This document shows, piece by piece, positions 35,130-44,316 of a stretch of DNA of 64,000 bases. The notes beneath the pieces are model-generated. The model saw nothing but the letters and a program-made list of their open reading frames with translations, made no database searches and was not told where the DNA came from. The DNA is from VFKI01 sp033762075. Lineage in GTDB: Bacteria; Pseudomonadota; Gammaproteobacteria; DSM-16500. The translations under genes were made by a program, and so were the position numbers. The stretch covers positions 54,018 to 118,017 of the forward strand of contig JANRLY010000031.1 of assembly GCA_033762075.1 (NCBI GenBank), in the 5' to 3' direction. How positions within the stretch are numbered: position 1 is the stretch's first letter; each line of letters starts with the position of its first letter.

Positions 35130-36185
35130 TTGAACATCAAAAATCGTGCTATTCGTATCGGCGTTGTGGGTTGTGGCAAAATCGCGGCACAACATTTTAA
35201 TGCCATCCAAAATTTGTCAAATCAATTTGAATTAGTTTCAATCTGTGATACTCAAGAAACAATGCTGCAACAAACAGCCACACAATTCAATGTCGCAGGG
35301 TATGCTCAGCTGGACGCTATGCTCAATGCGCATCCTGATTTAGATGTGGTGACCCTCTGCTCTCCCAGCGGCTTACATGCAGAGCAGACTATTCATATTG
35401 CAAAGCAAAAAAAACATATCATCACTGAAAAACCTATGGCAACCCGCTGGACTGATGGCATTGAGATGGTTAAGGCCTGCGATAAAGCAAATGTCAATTT
35501 ATTTGTCGTCAAACAAATCAGATATCAACCCACATTACGATTACTCAAAGAAGCTATTTTAAAAAATCGATTTGGGCGTTTGTATTTAGCAAACCTCAAT
35601 GTTTTTTGGACGCGCCCACAATCATACTATGATCAAGCCAAATGGCGAGGCACCTGGGAGTTCGATGGCGGTGCCTTTATGAATCAAGCCAGTCATTATG
35701 TGGATCTACTAGATTGGTTATTTGGCCCTGTCCAAACGGTGCAAGCCATGATGGCAACCCTTGCCATTCAAATGGAAGCAGAAGACACGGGTGTACTCAA
35801 TATTCGTTGGCGCTCAGGAATGTTAGGCGCAATGAGTTGTACCATGCTCACTTATCCCAAAAATCTTGAAGCTTCACTGACTGTTTTAGGTGAAAAAGGT
35901 AGTGTAAAAATTGGCGGGACCTCTGCCAATCAAATAGACCACTGGGCATTTGATACACCTGACGAGACACAAGATACATTGGCAGAACAGCTCAAAAATC
36001 CTGATCACACCAATACGTCTTCGACCGGACACACACACTATTACGAAAATGTAGCAAAAACATTACGCGGAGAAGCACCCGCTGATATTGATGGACGAGC
36101 AGGACTGCGTTCCCTTGAAATTTTAACAGCGGCCTATTTATCTGCACGCGATCATCAAACCATTCATTTGCCTTTAATGTTTTAA
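35130..36185 (+). CDS. wbpB: WbpB-type Gfo/Idh/MocA oxidoreductase
   Basis: It oxidises C3 of UDP-GlcNAcA to the 3-keto intermediate that WbpE transaminates. The 351-residue product has the N-terminal NAD site IGVVGCGKIAAQHF and the EKP motif of the family (HIITEKPMATRW near residue 97), then 'WRGTWEFDGGAFMNQASHYVDLLDWL' with the conserved D/H near 184. It begins with TTG at 35130, three bases after the wbpA stop codon; AAGG lies nine bases upstream and no ATG precedes the Rossmann motif. Confidence 0.88.
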   Translation: MNIKNRAIRIGVVGCGKIAAQHFNAIQNLSNQFELVSICDTQETMLQQTATQFNVAGYAQLDAMLNAHPDLDVVTLCSPSGLHAEQTIHIAKQKKHIITEKPMATRWTDGIEMVKACDKANVNLFVVKQIRYQPTLRLLKEAILKNRFGRLYLANLNVFWTRPQSYYDQAKWRGTWEFDGGAFMNQASHYVDLLDWLFGPVQTVQAMMATLAIQMEAEDTGVLNIRWRSGMLGAMSCTMLTYPKNLEASLTVLGEKGSVKIGGTSANQIDHWAFDTPDETQDTLAEQLKNPDHTNTSSTGHTHYYENVAKTLRGEAPADIDGRAGLRSLEILTAAYLSARDHQTIHLPLMF

Positions 36186-36187
36186 TT

Positions 36188-37006
36188 ATGAAAAAAAAAA
36201 TAATTCCCTTAGCGCTTTCTATTTTTCTTACTGGTTGCACAGTGATGCCAGGAATGCAAAATCCCGATATGTATCGGATGAAACAACTTTCTAGCGCGCA
36301 AAATGCGATTCAACCGCATCTCATTCCAATTACAGCAGATTTAGTTGAAAATAATAAATCTTCAAAATATGTTTATCGTGTCGCTCCGGGAGATATTTTA
36401 AGTATTACAGTTTGGCAACATCCAGAATTTAATGCTGCAAAAATTCCCAATAACTCAGCAACGCCTCATGGACAAGAAACTGCAACACAAGAAGGCTATT
36501 TAGTCAGCCAAAGCGGTACTATTTATTTTCCTTTAATCAAAAATCTTTATGTTCGCAATCAAACAGTTGATGAAATTCGAAAATCATTAACACAAAAACT
36601 GCGCCGTTATATTGTGCATCCTCAAATAGAAGTGCGCGTCTCCAGTTTTCGCGGACAAAAAATTTACATCTTAGGGGAAATCAAAAAAACTGGCATCCTC
36701 ATGCTCAATGATCAAGCCTTATCGATTACAGACGCGATTCTTATGTCGGGCGGCATGAACCCAGACTCAGCCGATCCAGAGCATGTCTATGTAATTCGCG
36801 GCAACCCTGCGCAACCGACTGTTTATTGGCTCAATGCGAAATCACCAGAAGGTTTATTACTTGCAGAAAAATTTTATCTCAAGCCAAGTGATATTTTATA
36901 TATTTCCTCGGCATCCATTGTTCGCTGGAACCGCGTAATGAATCAACTCTTGCCGACGGTACAAACTGTTTGGTATACCAGTGCTATTATTAACTCAAAT
37001 AATTAG
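36188..37006 (+). CDS. Polysaccharide export lipoprotein (Wza/OPX-like)
   Basis: OPX proteins build the outer-membrane exit for capsule or exopolysaccharide. A lipoprotein signal with lipobox LTGC (Cys17) is followed by the Poly_export segment 'YRVAPGDILSITVWQHPEF' near residue 61 and an SLBB-type region 'IYILGEIKKTGILMLNDQALSITDAILMSGG' near 160. At 272 residues it is shorter than Wza (379) and seems to have one SLBB repeat. It follows wbpB by two bases. Confidence 0.88.
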   Translation: MKKKIIPLALSIFLTGCTVMPGMQNPDMYRMKQLSSAQNAIQPHLIPITADLVENNKSSKYVYRVAPGDILSITVWQHPEFNAAKIPNNSATPHGQETATQEGYLVSQSGTIYFPLIKNLYVRNQTVDEIRKSLTQKLRRYIVHPQIEVRVSSFRGQKIYILGEIKKTGILMLNDQALSITDAILMSGGMNPDSADPEHVYVIRGNPAQPTVYWLNAKSPEGLLLAEKFYLKPSDILYISSASIVRWNRVMNQLLPTVQTVWYTSAIINSNN

Positions 37007-37026
37007 AGCATATTCGCCAAACCATA

Positions 37027-37112
37027 TCATTCCCGCGCAGACGGGAATCCATTCTATTATTGGCATCTTGAGTGCTAAGCTAAATAGATTCCCGCCTGCA
37101 CGGGAACAACAT
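37027..37112. repeat. CATTCCCGCG-family palindromic repeat, copy between export and chain-length genes
   Basis: The left end TCATTCCCGCGCAGACGGGAAT pairs with ATTCCCGCCTGCACGGGAA on the right. The inner part, including GCTAAATAGATTCCCGCC, matches the copy at 56464-56551. Related palindromic ends lie inside the MITE at 25893-26030. Confidence 0.75.
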
Positions 37113-37149
37113 AGTTCAGTAAATGCTCCTATAGTTAAGGGATAGAAAG

Positions 37150-38262
37150 ATGCTAAACACACATATCGAAAAACCTCACTTGATTAATCCTGCAGACAAT
37201 GCATCAGATATCGATTATCTATTAAAGTATTTATCAGAGCATAAATGGCACATTCTCTTTGCCGCTATACTCACATGTGTGATTGCAATGAGTTATACAT
37301 TGTTTTCACCGACAGAATATAAAGCCAGTGTTATTTTGCAAATCCACCATGAAAGTGACAATAGTTTAGGATCTTTTTCGCAAACTGCTGACAGTGATTC
37401 CATTGAGCCAATTTCTTCTCAAATTGCACTCATCAAATCTGATTTTATATTGGCCCCTGTTATTCAATCACTAGGATCGAACGTTCACATTGAGAAAGCC
37501 ATTGCAAAATTACGATCAAGATTAACGATTATTGACCTGACAGGCTTAGCAGGTAATTTTCCCAATAAACCTGGATTATTACAAATCACATTAACCGAAA
37601 AAAATCCACAACAAGTGATCCAATGGATCAACCAAATTGCACGTGTCACACGTGAAAAAGATATTGAGAGAAAATCATTAGCTGCGAGCACGAAGTTAAT
37701 ATTTTTACATCAAGAGCTACCTCTCTTAAAAAAATCATTAAAGCAATCAGAAGTTGCTCTTAATCAATTCCGACTACATAATGGCAAGATAGATATTCAA
37801 TCACAAAAAAAATTATTTTCCGATGCTTTATCAGACACAGAGAAACAAATACAATCTTCAGAGACAAAATTAACAGAACTTTCTCAGCAGTATACACAGT
37901 ATTACCCTGAAGTGATCAGACTTAAAAACAAGATTCAATCATTACAAAATAAGCGTGATCTTCTCACCAATCAAATCAACTCACTTTCAGAGAAAAATCA
38001 AATTGAAGCAAACTTAATCAGTGATATTAAAGTGAAAAATAGCCTGTACGTCTCACTATTAAATCAAATTCATGCCTTTGAAGTGATTCAAGCAGGCATT
38101 ACGAGTGATATAGGAATTCTTTCACCAGCGACTTTCTCAGAAAAAGCACACCCACTTAAACTGCCACTAATTGCCATCGCCAGTTTATTAGTGGGCGCAT
38201 TTTTTGGGATTTTGTTTGTGCTGGCGAAAAGGATTTTTTCTTCTCCCCTCCCTAAACGCTAA
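37150..38262 (+). CDS. Wzz/GNVR chain-length determinant-like protein without kinase domain
   Basis: The 370-residue inner-membrane protein has the polysaccharide co-polymerase layout: first membrane helix (about residues 34-55), a long periplasmic coiled-coil region (~180-300) and a second helix (~338-360) preceded by the proline-containing 'SEKAHPLKLPL' segment. It lacks a C-terminal BY-kinase domain, so it resembles PCP-1/PCP-2b rather than full Wzc. It probably sets polymer length with the Wzy-like protein. A palindromic repeat separates it from the OPX gene. Confidence 0.82.
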   Translation: MLNTHIEKPHLINPADNASDIDYLLKYLSEHKWHILFAAILTCVIAMSYTLFSPTEYKASVILQIHHESDNSLGSFSQTADSDSIEPISSQIALIKSDFILAPVIQSLGSNVHIEKAIAKLRSRLTIIDLTGLAGNFPNKPGLLQITLTEKNPQQVIQWINQIARVTREKDIERKSLAASTKLIFLHQELPLLKKSLKQSEVALNQFRLHNGKIDIQSQKKLFSDALSDTEKQIQSSETKLTELSQQYTQYYPEVIRLKNKIQSLQNKRDLLTNQINSLSEKNQIEANLISDIKVKNSLYVSLLNQIHAFEVIQAGITSDIGILSPATFSEKAHPLKLPLIAIASLLVGAFFGILFVLAKRIFSSPLPKR

Positions 38263-38280
38263 GCTGGAGACTTTACACGT

Positions 38281-38733
38281 ATGCGTATTTGGGTCGATGC
38301 GGACGCTTGCCCTAAAGTGATTAAAGACATTTTATTTCACGCGGCAATGAGAACTAAAACCCCTTTAGTGTTAGTAGCAAATCATGCACTGCCCGCACCT
38401 CTTTCACCTTACATTACCAAACTACAAGTGAATGCCGGATTTGATGTTGCAGATAATAAAATCGCACAAAATGTGGAACCAGGCGATTTAGTCATTACTG
38501 CTGACATTCCTTTAGCAGATGCAGTCATTGATCAAGGCGCTATTGCATTGAATCCCAGAGGGGATTTATATTCAACTGCAAACATTAAAGAGCGGCTTTC
38601 CATGCGAAACTTTAGCACAGATTTGCGTAGTAGTGGTGTGCATACAGGTGGCCCTGCACCATTAAGCAAAAAAGAAATTCAAACTTTTGCGAATGCGCTA
38701 GATAAGGTGTTAACGCGGAGTAAGAGAAATTAG
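38281..38733 (+). CDS. YaiI/YqxD family (DUF188) protein
   Basis: A conserved 150-residue cytoplasmic protein of PIN-like fold with no established function. It begins MRIWVDADACPKVIKDIL and contains NAGFDVADNKIAQNVEPGDLVITADIPLADAVI, both diagnostic for the family. It converges on the aconitase gene, overlapping its stop codon by four bases. Nothing ties it to polysaccharide synthesis. Confidence 0.92.
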   Translation: MRIWVDADACPKVIKDILFHAAMRTKTPLVLVANHALPAPLSPYITKLQVNAGFDVADNKIAQNVEPGDLVITADIPLADAVIDQGAIALNPRGDLYSTANIKERLSMRNFSTDLRSSGVHTGGPAPLSKKEIQTFANALDKVLTRSKRN

Positions 38734-40670
38734 GAACGCTGATTCCTTACCCAATGAATCAGCCCGCCCGCAAGTATGATATCCACTTGTCGTTTAGAAA
38801 GTTGATGTCGTAATGGTATAGAAATATTTTTATTTTCCAATGTTGCAAGAATGTCATTACTCTGTTGAATCATTTCTCTTACATTTTTTATCACGATAAC
38901 GTCATTCAAATTGATTTTTGAATAATCATTCGGATCGACAAATGTCAATGGCAAAATGCCAAAGTTAATTAAATTTTGCCAGTGTATACGCGCAAAACTT
39001 TTTGTAACGACCAGACGCAACCCAAGATAATATGGCGCTAGCGCTGCATGCTCACGACTAGAACCTTGCCCATAATTTTCACCGCCAACAATTGCATGAT
39101 GACCTTGCATGGATTTAGCACGTTTTGCATACGTGTCATCAATGATATCAAATGTAAATTCACTGATCTTTGGAATATTACTGCGATAAGGTAAAACACG
39201 AGCGCCTGCAGGTAAAATTTCATCAGTTGAAATATTATCACCCACCTTCAGTAAAACAGGTAAACGCAAATCTTGCGCAATAGGTTCAAGTGTTGGCAAT
39301 GACTTAATATTCGGGCCTTTGACCAACTGTACTTTACGGGCTTCTTCACTCGATAAAGGTGCTTGGAGCATAGCTTTATTAACGATACGTTTCTTCGGCA
39401 ATTTAATTTTTGGATAAGGCATATCCAATGTGCGTGGATCTGTCATTTTTCCACGAATAGCTGAGGCTGTTGCTGTTTCAGGACTACAAAGATAAACGCT
39501 ATCTTCTTTTGTTCCGGAGCGCCCTGGGAAGTTTCTTGGCACCGTGCGCAAACTGTTACGACCTGTTGCTGGCGCTTGCCCCATGCCGATACAACCATTA
39601 CACCCTGCTTGATGAATGCGTGCACCCGCATGAATCAAATCCGCTAATAAACCATCGCGTGCTAATTCTTCTAATTGATTACGTGATGGTGGGTTAATAT
39701 CAAACGAAATGCCTGTCGGAATGCGTTTACCTTTCACCATGTGCGCACAAACTGCAATATCACGAAAGCCTGGATTAGCAGATGATCCAATATATGCTTG
39801 ATATAAATCATGATCTGCAACTTGCGATACTGGTACGACTTTTCCAGGGCTTGATGGTAGTGCAATCAGAGGCTCAAGTTTTGATAAATCAATTGCATCG
39901 TGCAAATCATATTTTGCCCCCTTATCAGCAATCAATTCACACCAATCTGCTTCTCGTTCACGGCTTTGTAAAAATTTTAAAGTTTCTTTATCAGAAGGAA
40001 ATACAGTTGTCGTAGCACCTAATTCTGCACCCATGTTTGCAATCACATGACGATCCATCGCAGATAATTGTCTCACACCAGAACCATAATATTCGATGAT
40101 GCAGCCTACCCCACCATTCACATCATGTCGACGAAGCATTTCTAAAATAATATCTTTCGCGCTGACCCAAGCTGGTAATTTCCCTGTTAATTTAACACCA
40201 AAAATTTTTGGCATTTTCACATAAAATGGTTGTCCAGCAATGGCCATTGCAACTTCAAGTCCACCTGCACCGATAGCTAACATACCCATCGAACCTGCAG
40301 CACAAGTATGGCTGTCAGAACCTAATAATGTCTTACCCGGAATGCCGAAATGTTCCATGTGGACAGGATGACTGACACCATTTCCAGGACGACTAAACCA
40401 TAAACCAAAACGCTGACATGCACTTTCTAAAAAAAGATGATCATCTGCGCTTTTGTAATCTTCTTGAATCACATTGTGATCGACATATTGTGCTGATAAT
40501 TCTGTTTTAGCGCGATCCAATCCCATCGCTTCAAGTTCTAACATCACCAAGGTGCCTGTTGCATCTTGGCAAAGTGTTTGATCGATCTTCAAACCAATTT
40601 CACGACCAACACTCATTTCACCTTCAAGTAAATGGGATTGAATGAGTTTTTGCGCGACATTTTGTGGCAT
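38730..40670 (-). CDS. Aconitate hydratase, short Aquifex-type
   Basis: It interconverts citrate and isocitrate in the TCA cycle with a [4Fe-4S] cluster. Cluster-binding segments SDSHTCAAGSMG near residue 117 and HQAGCNGCIGMGQAP near 353 are present, with the swivel-domain arginine/serine block GENYGQGSSREHAALAP near 550. At 646 residues it is far shorter than AcnA or AcnB (~860-890) and best resembles the putative 'Aquifex type' aconitase family. 3-isopropylmalate dehydratase-like enzymes are the main alternative, but the single-chain layout with both domains favours aconitase. Confidence 0.88.
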   Translation of the reverse strand: MPQNVAQKLIQSHLLEGEMSVGREIGLKIDQTLCQDATGTLVMLELEAMGLDRAKTELSAQYVDHNVIQEDYKSADDHLFLESACQRFGLWFSRPGNGVSHPVHMEHFGIPGKTLLGSDSHTCAAGSMGMLAIGAGGLEVAMAIAGQPFYVKMPKIFGVKLTGKLPAWVSAKDIILEMLRRHDVNGGVGCIIEYYGSGVRQLSAMDRHVIANMGAELGATTTVFPSDKETLKFLQSREREADWCELIADKGAKYDLHDAIDLSKLEPLIALPSSPGKVVPVSQVADHDLYQAYIGSSANPGFRDIAVCAHMVKGKRIPTGISFDINPPSRNQLEELARDGLLADLIHAGARIHQAGCNGCIGMGQAPATGRNSLRTVPRNFPGRSGTKEDSVYLCSPETATASAIRGKMTDPRTLDMPYPKIKLPKKRIVNKAMLQAPLSSEEARKVQLVKGPNIKSLPTLEPIAQDLRLPVLLKVGDNISTDEILPAGARVLPYRSNIPKISEFTFDIIDDTYAKRAKSMQGHHAIVGGENYGQGSSREHAALAPYYLGLRLVVTKSFARIHWQNLINFGILPLTFVDPNDYSKINLNDVIVIKNVREMIQQSNDILATLENKNISIPLRHQLSKRQVDIILAGGLIHWVRNQRS

Positions 40671-40749
40671 GTAAGCAATCCTTTGCTAATAGCGAGTCAA
40701 TCATTATACCATTACTCTTTTCCCTTGCTATAAAATGAATTGCGACTGA

Positions 40750-42681
40750 TTACCCTGCCAACTCTAACAGTAAGCGATTCATCCGTTGAACGAATTCAGC
40801 AGGATTAGCAAGCTGCCCTCCCTCAGCCAGCATGGCTTGATCAAATAAAATATGCGTCCACTCAGAAAAACGATTTTGATCTGATTCGGCCTTCAAACGC
40901 AAAATTAATTTATGTTTGGGATTCAACTCTAAGACAGGTTTCACTTCAGGGGCATTTTGTCCCGCTGCTTTCAATAAACGCTGCAACTGAATACTCATAT
41001 CATTTTCATCAGCTACTAGACATGCAGGAGACTCAGTGAGACGATGTGACAAACGCACTTCTTTAACTTGATCGCCTAAAATCTTTTTCACTTGCTCAAT
41101 CACAGGTTCAAACTCCGTTTTAAGCGAAGCTTCTTTTTCCTGCAATTTTGCTTTATCTTGTTCACTCTCAGCCACGCCTGTTTCAGATAAATCGACATCG
41201 CCTTTTGCAACGGATTGCAATGCATGTCCTTCGAATTCACCCAAATGATTCACTAACCACTCGTCAATACGATCATGCAACAATAAAACTTCTATTTGTT
41301 TTGTTCTGAAAATTTCGAGATGCGGACTTGATTTTGCAGTATTGAAATTATCTGCTGTGATATACCAGATTTTTTTCTGACCTTCACGCATACGTTTAAC
41401 GTATTCTTCGAGAGAAACATTTTGTATCGGCTGATCTGAGTGTGTAGAAGCAAAACGCAATAATTTTGCAACACGCGCACGATTAGCAAAATCTTCCGCG
41501 GGGCCTTCTTTGAGAGAATTACCAAATTCTTTCCAAAATGCTGCATATTTTTCAGGATCATCTGATGCCAGTTTTTCTAATAAATCAAGCACACGCTTCA
41601 CGAGCGCCGCACGTAATTTTGGAATAACGGGATTATCTTGCAAAATTTCTCGAGAAATATTTAATGGTAACGCATTCGTATCGACAATCCCTCGCATAAA
41701 ACGCAAGTAATGCGGCATGAATTGTTCCACTTGATCCATAATAAAAACACGTTGAACATAGAGTTTCAATCCGTGCGTATTTTCACGATTCCAATAATCA
41801 AAGGGCGCATGTGCAGGCAAATACAATAAACTAATATAATCTAAACTTCCGCCTTCGACTTGATTATGTGTCCATGCTAAGGGATCTTCGAAGTCATGAG
41901 AAATATGACGATATAAATCTTTGTATTGTTCATCAGTAATTTGATTTTTGGATAATGTCCACAATGCAGCAGCGCGATTCACTTGCTCCCATTCTGTTGT
42001 TGCTTTTTCTGATTCATTTTCTTTTGCTTCGACGGGTTTGCGCATAAAAACAGGCAAATTCACGTGATCAGAATAGCGCGTCACAATGGTACGTAAACGC
42101 CAATCATTCAGGAAATCTGTTTCAGTATCTTTAATATGTAAAATAATTTCGGTACCGCGAGTTTGTTTTTCGATATTTTCAATTGTATATTCGCCTGTGC
42201 CTTCTGATTCCCAGCGCACGCCATGCTCTTTCGTTAATCCTGCACGACGCGTCAAGACAGTCACTTTGTCGGCAACAATAAATGCAGAATAAAAACCCAC
42301 ACCAAATTGACCAATGAGATGTGCATCCTTTTTTTGATCGCCTGTCAGTTGACTTAAAAATTCACGCGTCCCAGAACGTGCAATCGTACCAAGATTAGCA
42401 ATCACTTCTTCACGACTCATACCAATACCATTGTCCGTGATGGTAATCGTTTTCGCTGTCGGATCAAATTGAATTGTTAATTTAAGATCTGCGTCTGATT
42501 CGTAAAGCGCAGGATCTGTCAGCGCTTCGAAACGTAATTTATCTGTAGCATCCGCCGCGTTTGAAATGAGTTCGCGCAAAAAGATTTCTTTATTGCTGTA
42601 TAGAGAATGCACGACTAAATGTAATAATTGTTTGACCTCGGTTTGAAAACCAAGTGTTTCTTGTTGGGGTTGAACAGTCAT
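40750..42681 (-). CDS. htpG: Hsp90 chaperone HtpG
   Basis: A dimeric ATP-dependent chaperone of the cytoplasm. The 643-residue protein carries the GHKL ATPase motifs ELISNAADATDKLRFEAL near residue 37, DNGIGMS near 89 and GQFGVGFYSAFIVAD near 125, with the HtpG start 'QETLGFQTEVKQLLHLVVHSLYSNKEIFLRE'. It is complete. It lies between aconitase and murD, i.e. within the segment that separates the two dcw halves. Confidence 0.98.
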   Translation of the reverse strand: MTVQPQQETLGFQTEVKQLLHLVVHSLYSNKEIFLRELISNAADATDKLRFEALTDPALYESDADLKLTIQFDPTAKTITITDNGIGMSREEVIANLGTIARSGTREFLSQLTGDQKKDAHLIGQFGVGFYSAFIVADKVTVLTRRAGLTKEHGVRWESEGTGEYTIENIEKQTRGTEIILHIKDTETDFLNDWRLRTIVTRYSDHVNLPVFMRKPVEAKENESEKATTEWEQVNRAAALWTLSKNQITDEQYKDLYRHISHDFEDPLAWTHNQVEGGSLDYISLLYLPAHAPFDYWNRENTHGLKLYVQRVFIMDQVEQFMPHYLRFMRGIVDTNALPLNISREILQDNPVIPKLRAALVKRVLDLLEKLASDDPEKYAAFWKEFGNSLKEGPAEDFANRARVAKLLRFASTHSDQPIQNVSLEEYVKRMREGQKKIWYITADNFNTAKSSPHLEIFRTKQIEVLLLHDRIDEWLVNHLGEFEGHALQSVAKGDVDLSETGVAESEQDKAKLQEKEASLKTEFEPVIEQVKKILGDQVKEVRLSHRLTESPACLVADENDMSIQLQRLLKAAGQNAPEVKPVLELNPKHKLILRLKAESDQNRFSEWTHILFDQAMLAEGGQLANPAEFVQRMNRLLLELAG

Positions 42682-42770
42682 GAGAGAAAGCTCCTAAATC
42701 AGGTGAGAGTTGAATGAAATGTGAGGGCTATAGCTGATAAATTCAAGGGATGAGGAGTTTAATACTTTAC

Positions 42771-42900
42771 ACAAGAACTCGTCATCGCGGGACCACTCTT
42801 CGACAATGCTCAGGGTTAACTCCATGAAGGAGCTCCCGCAATACATGTGGAGATCCTCAAGACGACAGCTTCGCGGGCTGGCAATGCCGAGTCCTTCTCG
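42771..42900. repeat. Imperfect palindromic repeat between htpG and murD
   Basis: The left end ACAAGAACTCGTCATCGCG pairs imperfectly with the right end GGCAATGCCGAGTCCTTCTCG, spanning about 130 bases. The left-end sequence ACAAGAACTCGTCAT recurs at 63891-63905. The 84-codon minus-strand frame across it is an artefact of the repeat. Confidence 0.6.
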
Positions 42901-42923
42901 AGAATTTAGCGAATAACTCTTGG

Positions 42924-44288
42924 TCAAATTTCTAATGCATTCACACATGCCACAAACACTTCACCACGATGTTCGAAATTTTTGAACATATCTAAACTTG
43001 CACAAGCGGGTGACAATAGAACACGATCACCATTTTGGGCAAATTGATTGGCTTTATTAACGGCTTCTTCCATTGAATTTGCAAATTCTGTTTTTATTTT
43101 AAATAATCCAGCCAATTCTTTCGCTGATTCACCGATTAATACAGATGCTTTAATATGTTTTTGCACTTCTCTCGCTAACTCTGAAAAATCAGCACCCTTT
43201 CCTACTCCACCTGCAATTAAAATAATTTTACCGGAATGCGTTGCAGCAAGCCCTGAAATGGCCGCAATGGTTGCACCAACATTTGTTCCTTTCGAATCGT
43301 TGTACCAAGCAACGCCATGATATTCACGCACCAATTGACAACGGTGCGGTAAACCACGAAAGTTTTTTAATGCATTTAACATGGCTTGCATTGGCAATCC
43401 AAAACCAAAGCCAATCGCCAAAGCTGCTAACGCATTTAATTGATCGTGCTCACCACGCAATAATAAGTCGTTCACAGGCAACAGTAATTGATCGCCTTGC
43501 GCTAAATAGGCTTCACCTTTTTCCTGTCTTAAACCAAATATTTTTTCATTGGAGGGAGTTTGCTTTGTAAAATACAAAGTATTTTGTGCTGACCAATGTG
43601 TATTTTCATCTTCCCAATAACACACAGCAGTTTCGCAATTTTGATAAATCAATTGTTTTGTTTTGCAATAAGCAGCAAAATCAGCGTAACGATCCATATG
43701 ATCCGGTGTCACATTTAAAACAGTTGCGACACGTGGCTTGAGTGAACGTGTCGACTCTAATTGAAAACTGGATAACTCCAAAACATACACATCAGGGATT
43801 CCGTCATTGCGAGACCGCGATGACGCTGGTAGTAATTGATCTCCTGCTAATAAATCTAACGCAGGCGTGCCTAAGTTACCCCCGACACAGACATTTAAAC
43901 CAGCGGCACGGGCCATTTCACCCACCAATGTAGTCACAGTACTTTTCGCATTCGTCCCAGTAATTGCAATTACTGGGGCTTTGACATGACGCGCAAATAA
44001 TTCGATGTCGCCAATAACAGATTTGCCTTTTGCAATCGCCTTCGCAATTGCTGGCTCAGAGCGCGCAACCCCTGGACTCAAAACAATTTCATCAGCAGTG
44101 TGTAAAATAGCTTCATCTAAGTTTCCTAAAAGAATTTTTACTTCTGGGAAAAATTTTTTAAAAGCTGCCAAACACGGCGGTTCTGCGCGTGTATCCATGA
44201 CGACAATATCTTGACCTTGCTGCAACAGAAATTTTGCAATCGAAAATCCTGAATTGCCAAGACCAATCACTACAAATAGTTTTTTCAT
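42924..44288 (-). CDS. murD: UDP-N-acetylmuramoylalanine--D-glutamate ligase
   Basis: It adds D-Glu to UDP-MurNAc-L-Ala. N-terminal VIGLGNSGFSIAKFLL, ATP loop AITGTNAKSTVTTLVGEM near residue 110, VLELSSFQLESTRSL near 173 and 'WYNDSKGTNVGATIAAI' near 322 are typical; 454 aa. Compared by eye with E. coli MurD there are about 13 extra residues (LLPASSRSRNDGIPDV region) just before VYVLELSS, encoded by a small palindrome (43802-43825). It is the last gene of the proximal dcw half; ftsW, its usual next neighbour, is 28 kb away. Confidence 0.96.
   Translation of the reverse strand: MKKLFVVIGLGNSGFSIAKFLLQQGQDIVVMDTRAEPPCLAAFKKFFPEVKILLGNLDEAILHTADEIVLSPGVARSEPAIAKAIAKGKSVIGDIELFARHVKAPVIAITGTNAKSTVTTLVGEMARAAGLNVCVGGNLGTPALDLLAGDQLLPASSRSRNDGIPDVYVLELSSFQLESTRSLKPRVATVLNVTPDHMDRYADFAAYCKTKQLIYQNCETAVCYWEDENTHWSAQNTLYFTKQTPSNEKIFGLRQEKGEAYLAQGDQLLLPVNDLLLRGEHDQLNALAALAIGFGFGLPMQAMLNALKNFRGLPHRCQLVREYHGVAWYNDSKGTNVGATIAAISGLAATHSGKIILIAGGVGKGADFSELAREVQKHIKASVLIGESAKELAGLFKIKTEFANSMEEAVNKANQFAQNGDRVLLSPACASLDMFKNFEHRGEVFVACVNALEI
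43802..43825. repeat. In-frame palindrome inside murD
   Basis: CGTCATTGCG (43802-43811) and CGCGATGACG (43816-43825) form a stem with one wobble mismatch. It codes for part of a short extra segment in MurD and matches the start of the CGTCATTGCGAG repeat inside the second BON gene (59866). Confidence 0.65.
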
Positions 44289-44316
44289 CGTCTTCTCATT
44301 TACTCATTGAGTTTGT

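Noticed and set aside
37027..37112. Palindromic repeats considered as a CRISPR array
   Set aside because: The copies are far apart, carry no regularly spaced direct repeats and have no cas genes nearby.
42694..42948. 84-codon minus-strand frame between htpG and murD
   Set aside because: It spans a palindromic repeat and runs into the end of murD; no ribosome binding site or recognisable protein features.
43048..43570. Plus-strand frames of 90 and 109 codons opposite murD
   Set aside because: They are antisense to well-conserved MurD motifs and have no coding features.
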